From Catellatospora sp. TT07R-123 (lineage in GTDB: Bacteria; Actinomycetota; Actinomycetes; Mycobacteriales; Micromonosporaceae): DNA of 64,000 nucleotides. Numbering within the stretch: position 1 is the stretch's first letter; every line of letters begins with the position of its first letter. A model generated the notes under the pieces. The model did not search any database. It was not told where the DNA came from and saw nothing but the letters and a program-made list of their open reading frames with translations. The stretch covers positions 682,001-746,000 of the forward strand of contig NZ_BNEM01000002.1 of NCBI RefSeq assembly GCF_018327705.1, written 5' to 3'. The position numbers and the translations under genes were made by a program. Below, one piece after another: positions 9,206 to 17,408 of the stretch.

Positions 9206-10588
9206 GTGAAGGTCACCCGGATCGCGTACTCGTACCGGCTCAACCCCGGCAAGTACGCCCGGCTCGAAGAGCAGGCGCGTCGTCTGGGCCGGGTCCGCTG
9301 CGGGGTCTGGCAGCGCTACGGCTCAGTCGCCGGGGCCGCGCTGTCGGATCGGCAGGTCCGGGACCGGTGGCTGGCCGAGGGCACGCATCACACCTTCGGG
9401 GTGCTGGCCAACGCGTGGAAGGAGACGGTCCGCGACGCGATGGCCGACATCGCCGCGAACCGGGCCGCGGCGAAGGTGAGGGTGCGCCGCGCGATCGGCC
9501 GCCACACCAGCGACCCGGCCGAGCAGAAACGGCTGTTCACCGAGCTGAGAGCCGAACGGTGGACGGCTGATCCTTACCTGGCCCGGCAGATGCGCCGCCA
9601 CTGGCGACGCGGTCGCAACCGCATCCGCAACCAGATCGTGGTCCGCGCCGATCAGCACAACACCAGGGCCGACGCCCGCGGCCGGCTGTGGCTGGCCGTC
9701 CCGGGCCTGCAGCAGCGCGCGATGGTGCGGATCCCGCTGAACACCACTGTGGCACCGTCAGGCACGCTGCGCCTGATCCTGCGCGGCGGCCGGGTGGAGA
9801 TCCACTACCAGATAGACGCCGCCGCCATGCCCACCTCGCAGCGCCCCTGTGGCGCTGGGGCTGTCGGTGTGGACAAGGGCTACACCGAGGCGCTGACCGA
9901 CTCCGACGGCGGCCGTCACGGCACCGGCCTGGGTGCGCTGCTGACCGCCGAGTCCGATCGGCTCAAGGAACGCAACCGGCGACGGGCGAGGCTGCGTTCG
10001 ATCGCGAACTCGGCCGCCCAGCGCGGCGACCGGGCCAAAGCCGACCGGATCGGCAGGAACAATCTCGGCACCGTGAAACGGGACCGGCAGGCTGCCAGGC
10101 ATCGGGCCCGGGTGCGTACGGAGATCTTCACCGCCGTGCACGCCGTGGTCGACAAGGCGTCCAAGGTGATCGCCGAGGACCTCACCAAGACCTTCACCGG
10201 GCGTAAGCCGCTCGGCAGGAACCTGAACCGACGTCTCGCCGGGTGGACCAAAGGTGTCACCGCCGAGGCGCTGAAGAACGTGTCGGAGCGCAGAGGTTCT
10301 GCGCTCGTACACGTCAACGCCGCCTACACCTCACAAGTCTGTCACCGCTGCGGCAGCCTCGGCCGCCGCAGCGGGGACAGGCTTCACTGCACCGTGTGCG
10401 GGGTGGTGTGGCAGGCCGACGTGAACGCCGCGATCAACGTCCTGCAACGACAGGGTGATCCCGACATCACCCTGCACACCCCGCACCGCGTGGTGAAGCA
10501 GATCATGCAGACACGGGCCGATCGCCACCGGAGCAGACTGCCGCTCCCGGACTCCAGCCTGAGCATCCAGCAAGCGGAGAGCGAATAA
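9206..10588 (+). CDS. tnpB: TnpB RNA-guided nuclease of IS607 element
   Basis: 460 residues. TnpB proteins are the ancestors of Cas12; they use an omega-RNA from the element's right end to cut DNA next to a TAM and so favour retention of the element (established for IS200/IS605 and IS607 TnpBs). All catalytic RuvC acids are present: Asp223 (GVDKGYTE), Glu324 (IAEDL) and Asp405 (QADVNAAINV). The zinc ribbon Cys379-x2-Cys382 ... Cys395-x2-Cys398 is complete, so this copy should be nuclease-competent rather than a dead TnpB-derived repressor. The tail after residue 420 overlaps the predicted guide scaffold DNA. Confidence 0.94.
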   Translation: MKVTRIAYSYRLNPGKYARLEEQARRLGRVRCGVWQRYGSVAGAALSDRQVRDRWLAEGTHHTFGVLANAWKETVRDAMADIAANRAAAKVRVRRAIGRHTSDPAEQKRLFTELRAERWTADPYLARQMRRHWRRGRNRIRNQIVVRADQHNTRADARGRLWLAVPGLQQRAMVRIPLNTTVAPSGTLRLILRGGRVEIHYQIDAAAMPTSQRPCGAGAVGVDKGYTEALTDSDGGRHGTGLGALLTAESDRLKERNRRRARLRSIANSAAQRGDRAKADRIGRNNLGTVKRDRQAARHRARVRTEIFTAVHAVVDKASKVIAEDLTKTFTGRKPLGRNLNRRLAGWTKGVTAEALKNVSERRGSALVHVNAAYTSQVCHRCGSLGRRSGDRLHCTVCGVVWQADVNAAINVLQRQGDPDITLHTPHRVVKQIMQTRADRHRSRLPLPDSSLSIQQAESE

Positions 10589-10670
10589 TCCGAAGGCCTC
10601 ACCCTGTGTTAAACAGGAATGAGAAACCAAGGAAGCAGTTGAATAGTTTAGTAACACAACTTAGTGTCTG
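10450..10670 (+). ncRNA. Predicted omega-RNA (reRNA) at the right end of the IS607 element
   Basis: By analogy with other TnpB loci, the guide RNA scaffold overlaps the 3' end of tnpB and runs to the transposon right end, with the guide taken from flanking DNA. Here the AT-rich noncoding tail 10589-10670 follows tnpB directly. Boundaries and structure were not computed. Confidence 0.35.
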
Positions 10671-10754
10671 ACCTATCCGCAGTCGTCACTGCGCCGCGCG
10701 CCGGTGTCCGGGCCCACCGCCGCGCCGCGCAGCCCACCAAGCGAGGAAAGGTCC

Positions 10755-12860
10755 ATGACGCAACCCCTGAAGCGGTCTGCCCGATGGAAGATCGCCCTGC
10801 TCGCCAGCGCCGCCACCGTGCTGGCCGCCGTCGGCGTGAGCCTGGGCACCGGCGCGTACGCCGCCGCCGGATGCCGGGTCGACTACTCCGTCCCCAACCA
10901 GTGGCCCGGCGGCTTCACCGCCAACGTGGTGATCAACAACCTCGGTGACCCGGTCAACGGCTGGAACCTGGTCTGGACGTACGCCAACGGCCAGAAGGTC
11001 ACCAGCATGTGGAGCGCGAGCTACACGCAGCCCGCCGCCACGGTCACCGCGACGAACATGTCCTACAACGCGGCCATCCCCACCAACGGCTCCGTCCAGT
11101 TCGGCTTCAACGCCTCCTGGTCGGGCACCAACACGGCGCCGACCGCGTTCACGCTCAACGGCGTGGCCTGCACCGGCGCCCCCGGCTCGCCCAGCGCGTC
11201 GCCGTCGGCGTCGCGCTCTGCCAGCCCGTCGCCGTCGGCCAGCCCGTCCACCAGCCCTCCCCCGACCGGCAACGCCATGGCCACGGTCGCGGCGATGCAG
11301 CCGGGCTGGAACCTGGGCAACTCGCTGGACGCCACCGGCGCCGACGAGACCTCGTGGGGAAACCCGCTCATCACCCAGGCCCTGATCACCAACATCAAGG
11401 CGCAGGGCTTCAAGAGCATCCGCATCCCGGTCACCTGGGGCCACCACCAGGGCGGCGCGCCGAGCTACACCATCGAGGCCGCGTACCTGGCCCGGGTCAA
11501 GCAGGTCGTCGACTGGGCGCTGGCGGCCGACCTGTACGTGCTGATCAACGTGCACCACGACTCGTGGGAGTGGATCGCCAACATGCCCGGCGACCACGAC
11601 AACGTGCTCAACCGGTACAAGGCGATCTGGACGCAGCTGGCGAGCACGTTCAAGGCCTCGTCGGCGAAGCTGGTGCTGGAGAGCGTCAACGAGCCGCAGT
11701 TCACCGGCAGCTCCGGCGACGCGCAGAACGCGCAGCTGCTCAGCGAGCTGAACACGTCGTTCCGCACGATCGTGCGGCAGTCCGGCGGCGGCAACGCCAC
11801 CCGGCTGCTGGTGCTGCCGACGCTGCACACCTCCGCCGATCAGGCGCGCGTCGACGAGCTGGTCAGCACGTTCACGGCGCTCAACGACCCGAACCTGGCC
11901 GCGACCGTGCACTACTACGGGTTCTGGCCGTTCAGCGTGAACATCGCCGGGTACACGAAGTTCGACGCGACCACGCAGCAGGACGTGACCGACAGTTTCG
12001 ACCGGGTCTACAACGCCTTCGTGGCCCGCGGCATCCCGGTGATCATCGGCGAGTACGGGCTGCTCGGCTTCGACCGCAGCACCGGCACGATCGAGCAGGG
12101 CGAGAAGCTGAAGTTCTTCGAGTACTTCGGCTACTACGCGCGCACCCGCAAGCTGACCACGATGCTGTGGGACAACGGCCAGCACTTCGGGCGGACCTCG
12201 TTCGCGTGGAGCGACCCGGAGCTGATCGCGCAGCTCAAGTCGAGCTGGACCGGCCGTTCCGGGACCGCAGAGACCGACCAGGTGTTCACCGCCAAGACCG
12301 CGGCCATCGGGGCGCGGACGGTGGCGCTGAACCTCAACGGCGCGACGGTCACCGCGGTGCGCCAGGGCAGCACCAACCTGGCCCAGGGCAGCGACTACAC
12401 GGTGTCGGGCAGCCAGCTGACGTTCACGGCCGCCGCGCTGACCCGCCTGTACGGCAGCCGCGCGTACGGGGCGAACGCCTCGGTGCAGGTGGTGTTCTCG
12501 CAGGGGGTGCCGTGGCGGATCACGTTCCTGACCTTCGACCCGCCGCAGGTGTCCAACGCGACCGGGACGACGGCGTCGTTCGCGATCCCGACGCAGTTCC
12601 GCGGTGACACGCTGGCCACGATGGAGGCCAAGTACGCCGACGGCAGCAACGCCGGGCCGCAGAACTGGACGCCGTACAAGGAGTTCGACTACACGTTCAC
12701 GCCGAACTACGCCGCGAACACGATCACGTTGAAGCCGGAGCTGTTCAACGACGTCAGCGACGGCCAGAAGGTGACGCTGACGCTGCACTTCTGGAGCGGC
12801 ACCCTGGTGACGTACTACGTCACCAAGTCGGGCAGCACCGTGACCGGCTCCGTGAGCTGA
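10755..12860 (+). CDS. Secreted GH5 endo-beta-1,4-glucanase with CBM2, X2 and CBM46-like domains
   Basis: 701 residues. Signal peptide 1-38; CBM2 40-139 between two cysteines; Ser/Pro linker 141-172; GH5 catalytic domain about 175-498; CBM_X2/Ig-like module about 506-585; CBM46-like module about 586-700. Acid/base Glu313 lies in SVNEPQ and nucleophile Glu433 in IIGEYG, with the conserved HHDSWEW strand. The GH5-X2-CBM46 order is that of BhCel5B-type GH5_4 enzymes active on cellulose and xyloglucan, here with an added N-terminal CBM2. ATG chosen for its GAGGAAAGG site. The IS607 right end lies only about 85 bp upstream. Confidence 0.93.
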   Translation: MTQPLKRSARWKIALLASAATVLAAVGVSLGTGAYAAAGCRVDYSVPNQWPGGFTANVVINNLGDPVNGWNLVWTYANGQKVTSMWSASYTQPAATVTATNMSYNAAIPTNGSVQFGFNASWSGTNTAPTAFTLNGVACTGAPGSPSASPSASRSASPSPSASPSTSPPPTGNAMATVAAMQPGWNLGNSLDATGADETSWGNPLITQALITNIKAQGFKSIRIPVTWGHHQGGAPSYTIEAAYLARVKQVVDWALAADLYVLINVHHDSWEWIANMPGDHDNVLNRYKAIWTQLASTFKASSAKLVLESVNEPQFTGSSGDAQNAQLLSELNTSFRTIVRQSGGGNATRLLVLPTLHTSADQARVDELVSTFTALNDPNLAATVHYYGFWPFSVNIAGYTKFDATTQQDVTDSFDRVYNAFVARGIPVIIGEYGLLGFDRSTGTIEQGEKLKFFEYFGYYARTRKLTTMLWDNGQHFGRTSFAWSDPELIAQLKSSWTGRSGTAETDQVFTAKTAAIGARTVALNLNGATVTAVRQGSTNLAQGSDYTVSGSQLTFTAAALTRLYGSRAYGANASVQVVFSQGVPWRITFLTFDPPQVSNATGTTASFAIPTQFRGDTLATMEAKYADGSNAGPQNWTPYKEFDYTFTPNYAANTITLKPELFNDVSDGQKVTLTLHFWSGTLVTYYVTKSGSTVTGSVS

Positions 12861-12875
12861 GTCGGCGCCGCGTGC

Positions 12876-12910
12876 GGCGGGCCGGGGGGATTCCCCCGGC
12901 CCGCCGTTTT
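12876..12910 (+). terminator. Rho-independent terminator after the endoglucanase
   Basis: Perfect 13-bp stem (12876-12888 with 12893-12905, GGCGGGCCGGGGG and its complement), loop GATT, then G and four T residues. It begins 15 bp after the stop codon. Confidence 0.9.
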
Positions 12911-12952
12911 CGTGCGGGTGGAAGTGGCGCCTTTCGTGCGGGTGGAAGTGGC
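12908..12952. repeat. Tandem 21-bp direct repeat
   Basis: The 21-base unit beginning TTTCGTGCGGGTGGAAGTG occurs identically at 12908-12928 and 12932-12952, a 24-bp period, right after the terminator. Purpose unknown; it may be a binding site pair or a mobile-element scar. Confidence 0.85.
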
Positions 12953-12964
12953 ACATCAGTGATC

Positions 12965-12993
12965 TTGACTGGCTACATTAGACACTGTTGAAT
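12965..12993 (+). promoter_or_regulatory. Possible promoter of the C39-like gene
   Basis: TTGACT (12965-12970) and TTGAAT (12988-12993) with a 17-bp spacer in an unusually AT-rich patch 45 bp before the start codon. The -10 match is partial. Confidence 0.4.
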
Positions 12994-13037
12994 GTAGAAT
13001 CATTTCACCCTCACCTTCATTCCTGAAAGGCGTTTCC

Positions 13038-13646
13038 ATGGCGTACACCCTCCGCCGCGGAACCATCGCGACCGTCCTGACCCTGGTCGCGGCCGCCACC
13101 GCAAGCGTCACCGGCGCCGGCACCGCCGACGCGGCCACCGCCAAGACGCTGACCACCTACTCGTTCCAGGCACAGCAGACCGGGTACTGGTGCGGCCCCG
13201 CCGCCACCCGGCTCGCCCTGACCCAGCGCGGCTACGCCCCCAGCCAGAGCTCACTGGCCTCGACGCTGCCCACCGACGTCAACGGCACCGACTCGATCAC
13301 CCAGGTCATGCGCGTGCTCAACAGCTACGCCAACGTCAACAACTGGTACGAGCACAAAGTGGTCAACAACAACAGCGCGGCCGAGCAGAACCTGCTCAAG
13401 TACGACATCGTCTTCGACGTCGACCGCAACTACGCGCTGGTGCTCAACGTGCGCGGCGGCCGGACCGACACCGCCGGGACCTACCACAACTACCCCGGCG
13501 GCCACTACCTGACCGTCGTCGGCTACACCAGCTCCGGCGCGTACGCCGTCATCGAGGACGTGGCCCTGGGCAGCGGGCACCGCTACACCATGAGCCTGGC
13601 CAACCTGTCCTGGTGGGTGTGGAGCACCTCCGGCTACACCGCCTGA
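13038..13646 (+). CDS. Secreted C39-like cysteine peptidase family protein
   Basis: 202 residues. A signal peptide (about 1-33, ending TADAAT) is followed by a Peptidase_C39_2-type papain fold. The candidate active-site Cys is in GYWCGPAAT, the His in GGHYLTVVGY and the third residue in AVIEDVA. It may be a secreted protease or an inactive relative; no bacteriocin precursor or ABC transporter is adjacent, so a bacteriocin-processing role is unlikely. Good AAAGG ribosome site. A second C39-like domain, fused to FG-GAP repeats, occurs at 27.2-29.0 kb. Confidence 0.83.
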   Translation: MAYTLRRGTIATVLTLVAAATASVTGAGTADAATAKTLTTYSFQAQQTGYWCGPAATRLALTQRGYAPSQSSLASTLPTDVNGTDSITQVMRVLNSYANVNNWYEHKVVNNNSAAEQNLLKYDIVFDVDRNYALVLNVRGGRTDTAGTYHNYPGGHYLTVVGYTSSGAYAVIEDVALGSGHRYTMSLANLSWWVWSTSGYTA

Positions 13647-13659
13647 CCCTCCCCGGACA

Positions 13660-13694
13660 CGGCCCCGGCGGGCACGCCGACCCCGCCGGGGCCG
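13660..13694 (+). terminator. Hairpin after the C39-like gene
   Basis: Perfect 13-bp GC-rich arms (13660-13672 and 13682-13694) 14 bp after the stop. There is no T tract, as is common in actinobacteria. A TACAAT -10-like box at 13704-13709 follows and may serve the GH43 gene. Confidence 0.65.
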
Positions 13695-13759
13695 ACCCAC
13701 GCATACAATTAAGTCTCTCGATGTCCTTCTTCCGTCCGGAAGCACTCCGAGGAGGCACG

Positions 13760-15103
13760 ATGCTCAACTCCCGATCACCGCTGGCCATCGCCTGCCGCGC
13801 GCTGGCGGTCGCCGCCATCGCCGCGGTCACGGTCCCGCTCGCCCTGGCCACCCCCGCCGCCGCAGCCACCACCGCCCCCGCCATGGTCATCGGCAGCGAC
13901 TTCCCCGACCCCGACGTCACCAAGTTCGACGGTGTCTACTACGCCTACTCCACCAACAACGGCAACGGCAACGTCCCCGTCGCCTCCGCTACCTCCCTCA
14001 CCGGACCCTGGACCCGCCGCGGCAACGCCCTGCCCACCCTCGGCTCCTGGGCCAGCGGCGGCCTCACCTGGGCACCCGACGTGTCCCGCCGCGCCGACGG
14101 CAAATACCTGCTCTACTACACCGCCCGCAGCGTCAGCGCCGGCCGTCAGTGCATCGGCGCCGCCCTGGCCACCTCCCCCACCGGCCCGTTCACCCCGATC
14201 GGCACCCAGCCGCTGATCTGCAACGGCGCCGAAGGCGGCGACATCGACCCGTCCAGCTACACCGACACCAACGGCGCCCGCTACCTGCTCTACAAGGACG
14301 ACGGCAACGCCATCGGCCAGCCCACCAGCCTGTGGCTGCAAGGCGTCGCCGCCGACGGCGTCACCCTCCAGGGCGCCCGCGTCGAACTGCTGCGCAGCGG
14401 CCGCGCCGAAGAAGCCGGCGTCATCGAAGCCCCGGTCCTGACCAAGGTCGGCACCCAGTACGTGCTGTTCTACTCCCTCGGCGGCTACGGCGGCGACGGC
14501 TACCAGACCAGCTACGCCACCGCCACCGCGCTGACCGGGCCGTACACGAAGGCATACCGGTCACTCATCACCACCGACAGCGTCAACGGCACCGTCCGCG
14601 GACCCGGCGGCGCCGACGTCGTCCGCGACGCCGCCGGGGACTCCATCGTGTTCCACGGCTGGATCAACAACTACAGCGCCCGCGGCATGTACGTCGCCGC
14701 CCTCGGCTGGGCCGGCGGTTTCCCGGTCGTGCGCGGCAGCCGCGTACGCACCGAGACCGAACGCGGCACCCTCAACCACTGCGACATCCGCGACACCACC
14801 ACCGCGTCCCAGGGGCAGGTCGTCGCACACATCGACTACGCCGACAGCTGGGTCGAACTGAGCGTCTTCGCCCCCCGCGCCGGCGGCTACACCGTGAACG
14901 TCGCCTACTCGGCCGGCTTCGGCGACGCCCAGCACACCCTCACCGTCAACGGCGGCTCACCGGTCACGGTGAACTACCCGGACACCGGGTGGGAGACGTG
15001 GCGCCAGGCCCCGGCCGGCGTGACGCTCAACGCCGGATGGAACACCGTGCGGCTGACCTTCCTCAGCCGCTGGGCCGAGCTGGACTACATCGAGGTGGCC
15101 TAG
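13760..15103 (+). CDS. Secreted GH43 glycoside hydrolase with C-terminal CBM35/6-like module
   Basis: 447 residues. Signal peptide about 1-36. Five-bladed propeller about 40-320 with the three GH43 acids: base Asp50 (DFPDPDV), pKa modulator Asp163 (GGDIDPSS) and acid Glu223 (VIEAPVL). A C-terminal beta-sandwich (about 325-447, ending RWAELDYIEVA) is typical of CBM6/CBM35 xylan-binding modules. Expected substrates are arabinan, arabinoxylan or xylo-oligosaccharides; the subfamily was not assigned. The ATG is fixed by a strong GAGGAGG site. Confidence 0.9.
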   Translation: MLNSRSPLAIACRALAVAAIAAVTVPLALATPAAAATTAPAMVIGSDFPDPDVTKFDGVYYAYSTNNGNGNVPVASATSLTGPWTRRGNALPTLGSWASGGLTWAPDVSRRADGKYLLYYTARSVSAGRQCIGAALATSPTGPFTPIGTQPLICNGAEGGDIDPSSYTDTNGARYLLYKDDGNAIGQPTSLWLQGVAADGVTLQGARVELLRSGRAEEAGVIEAPVLTKVGTQYVLFYSLGGYGGDGYQTSYATATALTGPYTKAYRSLITTDSVNGTVRGPGGADVVRDAAGDSIVFHGWINNYSARGMYVAALGWAGGFPVVRGSRVRTETERGTLNHCDIRDTTTASQGQVVAHIDYADSWVELSVFAPRAGGYTVNVAYSAGFGDAQHTLTVNGGSPVTVNYPDTGWETWRQAPAGVTLNAGWNTVRLTFLSRWAELDYIEVA

Positions 15104-15128
15104 TCCGGCCCCGCCGCACCGGCTCCTG

Positions 15129-15235
15129 CTACGCGGCGGAGACGGTGCGGCGGCCCCGCTTCCGACGTACGGCCTGCGCCTGGGCGCGGATCGCGGCGGC
15201 TGCCTCATCCCAGGTACGCTGTGGGAACAGCGGCC
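15129..15235 (-). pseudogene. 3' fragment of a PH-domain membrane protein gene
   Basis: On the minus strand this encodes TWDEAAAAIRAQAQAVRRK and a short basic tail ending in TAG. It is closely similar to the C-terminus of the intact PH-domain gene at 30147-30617 (SDEVAAAIRTQAQAVRQK). DNA at 15145-15206 aligns with 30163-30224. Nothing upstream continues the protein, so it is a relic of a second copy. Confidence 0.7.
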
Positions 15236-15315
15236 TCGTGGCTGCCTGCCCGCCGCACGTCACCGGATTCCTGCTGTGCGCCTGCGGTAGGTTGGCTGCC
15301 ACATGGAGGAACTCG

Positions 15316-15777
15316 ATGATCGCTGCGCCGTCGCTGCTTCAAGTTCTGGTCGTCGAGGACGATCTCGGCGATGTGGCGCTGGTGGAGAGCGCCTTCGCCG
15401 ATCACAGCATCGCCAGCGACCTGCATCACGTGCCCGACGGTGAGGCGGCGCTGGAGTTCCTGCGCCATGTCGGCCGCTACCGCGACGCACCCCGACCGGA
15501 CCTGATCCTGCTGGACCTGAACATGCCGCGGGTCGACGGCCGGCAGGTCCTGGCCGAGATCAAGGCAGACGAGGCGCTCAAGTCCATCCCGACCGTCGTG
15601 TTCACGACCTCGTCGTCTGAAAGCGACGTCGTGTCGAGCTATGAGGCGCAGGCCAACGCCTACGTCACCAAGCCCCTCGACCTGGACGACTTCGAGCGGG
15701 CGGTCCTGCAGATCCGCAACTTCTTCGGGCACATGGCCGTCCTGCCGCGCCGCTTCAGCGATGAGGCGTCTTCCTGA
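15316..15777 (+). CDS. Rcp1-type single-domain response regulator
   Basis: 153-residue receiver domain with no output domain. Acidic pair EDD near residue 14, phospho-acceptor Asp in LILLDLNMPRVDGRQ, switch Ser/Thr in VVFTTSSSESD, and Lys in YVTKPLDLDDF. The long insert HVGRYRDAPRPD before the acceptor strand is typical of the Rcp1/CheY-like group that pairs with phytochrome-type histidine kinases. No kinase is nearby, so the partner must be elsewhere. ATG with GGAGGA 5 bp upstream. Confidence 0.92.
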   Translation: MIAAPSLLQVLVVEDDLGDVALVESAFADHSIASDLHHVPDGEAALEFLRHVGRYRDAPRPDLILLDLNMPRVDGRQVLAEIKADEALKSIPTVVFTTSSSESDVVSSYEAQANAYVTKPLDLDDFERAVLQIRNFFGHMAVLPRRFSDEASS

Positions 15778-15838
15778 GCTGCCTGCCCCGGTCGTGGTGC
15801 GGCAGGCAAGTTGCCCTGCCGCACCCCGACGGAGGTGT

Positions 15839-17254
15839 TCACTGCTGGTTGACGGCGATCTGGTTGGGCAGGGCGATGTAGGGGAACGCCGTGCGGAACG
15901 GGACGTTGTTGGTGTCGACCTGGTCGGACAGGCCGTCGACGGCTGGCGGGTGGTTGGGCAGCAGGACGCCTTCGGCCACGCGCAGGGTGATGTCCAGGAC
16001 GTCGTCGGCCAGGCGGCGGCCGTTGGGGAACCCGGCGTTGTCGCCTGCGATGACGCCGAGGCGGTTGGGGTTGGCGGTCGGCGGGATGGACAGGTTCAGG
16101 CGCAGTTGCTCGCTGGGCCGGAAGTCCTTCTTGCGGACGTCGGAGTTCAGCAGCTGGGAGTTCAGGTCGACGGCGACGGGCCCGCAGCCGACGGCGCAGA
16201 AGCCGGTCAGGAACGTCTCGACCAGGTCGGTGCGCGGGGTCGCCGGGGCCGGGATGCCGTAGATGGCCTGGACGAGCCTCGGCACCTCCGGGTTGGTGAC
16301 GTAGGGCAGGAACTTCTTGTCGTCGGCGGGAGGGCTGGCGTTGAACTCGTTCTTGCGTCCGACGGGGATGACGACCTCGTTGACCAGCGGCATACCGAGC
16401 CGTGACACCTGGCGCAGCCGGTCACGGTCATCGCGGCCGTGGTCGTAGACGTCGGCGCCGTCGCGGCTGGTGGTGCTCCAGATCCCGACGACCGGGTTGC
16501 GTACCGCGTCGCCCTTGAGCGCCAGATCAGCCGACGGAACCTGCAGGGCGACGGTGTTGACGTTGTAGCCGGCCAGGGTGTCCTGGCCGACCTCGCTGAA
16601 GTTGCCGCCGTAGAGCAGGTCGAACACGCGCAGGTCGAGGAAGAACGAGTCGTCGGCCTGCCCTGCGAACGTCTTCGCACCGCCGGTCAGCGGCGTGATC
16701 GCGGCGTTGGACAGCGACCCGTAGTCGGGCATCGACGCCTTGCCGGTGAACGACGGCGCGACCGGCGCCTTGCTGACCAGGGTCGTCGAACCCTTCGACG
16801 TGATCCGCTCCAGGCGGTACGTCTGGCGGAAGTTCAGGTCCGGGTCGTCCAGCGACGTGACCACACCGGTGTCGTACAGGAACGTGTTGGTGTTGCGGTA
16901 GGAACTGGCGAAGGTCCACCGGTAGACGATGTCGGGCCGGGCGTCGCCGTTGTTGTCGATGTTCACGTCGTAGGCGGCGCCGTCGGCGAACGGGTAGAAG
17001 TTCGGGCCGCCGTTGGGCTCCTCGAACGGAATCCAGTTCGCGATGATCGTCGCGGTCGTGGCGTTGTCCGGGCTGACGAATGCGTACACGTCGGTGTTGT
17101 CCAGACGCGGCTCGCCGGCGATCAGCGGCGCTTCCCGATGCGAGGACGCCTGGCCGGCGACCGGGCTGCTCAAGGCCGCGCCGGTGGCGAGCAGCCCGAG
17201 TGCGAGCGTGCCGAGTACGGCACGCTGTCGCAGGCGGTGATGCGGTTTGGTCAT
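15839..17254 (-). CDS. Secreted DUF4331 family protein
   Basis: 471 residues. Signal peptide about 1-35, then ASSHREAPLIAGEPRLDNTDVYAFVSPD, the hallmark of DUF4331 (shown here in two parts: ASSHREAPLIAG and DNTDVYAFVSPD). Full length for the family, with two close cysteines in GFCAVGCGPV. The function is not established. The start is fixed by GGGGGAAAG just before the ATG. It is divergent from a TPR gene coupled to a NicO-like transporter, an arrangement I recall from other actinobacteria and that suggests a shared role, perhaps metal-related. Confidence 0.88.
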   Translation of the reverse strand: MTKPHHRLRQRAVLGTLALGLLATGAALSSPVAGQASSHREAPLIAGEPRLDNTDVYAFVSPDNATTATIIANWIPFEEPNGGPNFYPFADGAAYDVNIDNNGDARPDIVYRWTFASSYRNTNTFLYDTGVVTSLDDPDLNFRQTYRLERITSKGSTTLVSKAPVAPSFTGKASMPDYGSLSNAAITPLTGGAKTFAGQADDSFFLDLRVFDLLYGGNFSEVGQDTLAGYNVNTVALQVPSADLALKGDAVRNPVVGIWSTTSRDGADVYDHGRDDRDRLRQVSRLGMPLVNEVVIPVGRKNEFNASPPADDKKFLPYVTNPEVPRLVQAIYGIPAPATPRTDLVETFLTGFCAVGCGPVAVDLNSQLLNSDVRKKDFRPSEQLRLNLSIPPTANPNRLGVIAGDNAGFPNGRRLADDVLDITLRVAEGVLLPNHPPAVDGLSDQVDTNNVPFRTAFPYIALPNQIAVNQQ

Positions 17255-17408
17255 CTTTCCCCCGTGGATGCGTGGGCGGCACTGCGCCGCAACCTGCGCA
17301 ACGGCACCCCCGAAGCCTGGTGACGGTCCGGTAACAGGTATTTGGCCCGTTTCTCCTGGCTGGTGGCCGCCGTTTAACGGCCGGACGCTGCTGCAGGCGG
17401 AGGCACAG

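Larger units (their letters stand above)
8550..10670 (+). mobile_element. IS607-family insertion sequence (tnpA + tnpB)
   Basis: About 2.1 kb element holding a serine transposase followed 2 bp later by TnpB. Ends are approximate. They are placed where AT-rich DNA (8555-8592 and 10600-10672) contrasts with GC-rich flanks; short related sequences CTAAAGTTGTT (left, about 8580) and ACACAACTTAG (right, about 10655, reverse) could belong to the ends. IS607 elements make no target duplication and lack long terminal repeats, so the boundary cannot be fixed from this copy alone. Both genes look intact. Confidence 0.85.

Noticed and set aside
8595-10588. Inactive TnpB-derived repressor (TldR-like)
   Set aside because: All three RuvC acids and the zinc ribbon are intact and a tnpA gene is adjacent.
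13038-13646. Bacteriocin export system around the C39-like protein
   Set aside because: No ABC transporter or double-glycine precursor peptide in the neighbourhood; the protein has a signal peptide.
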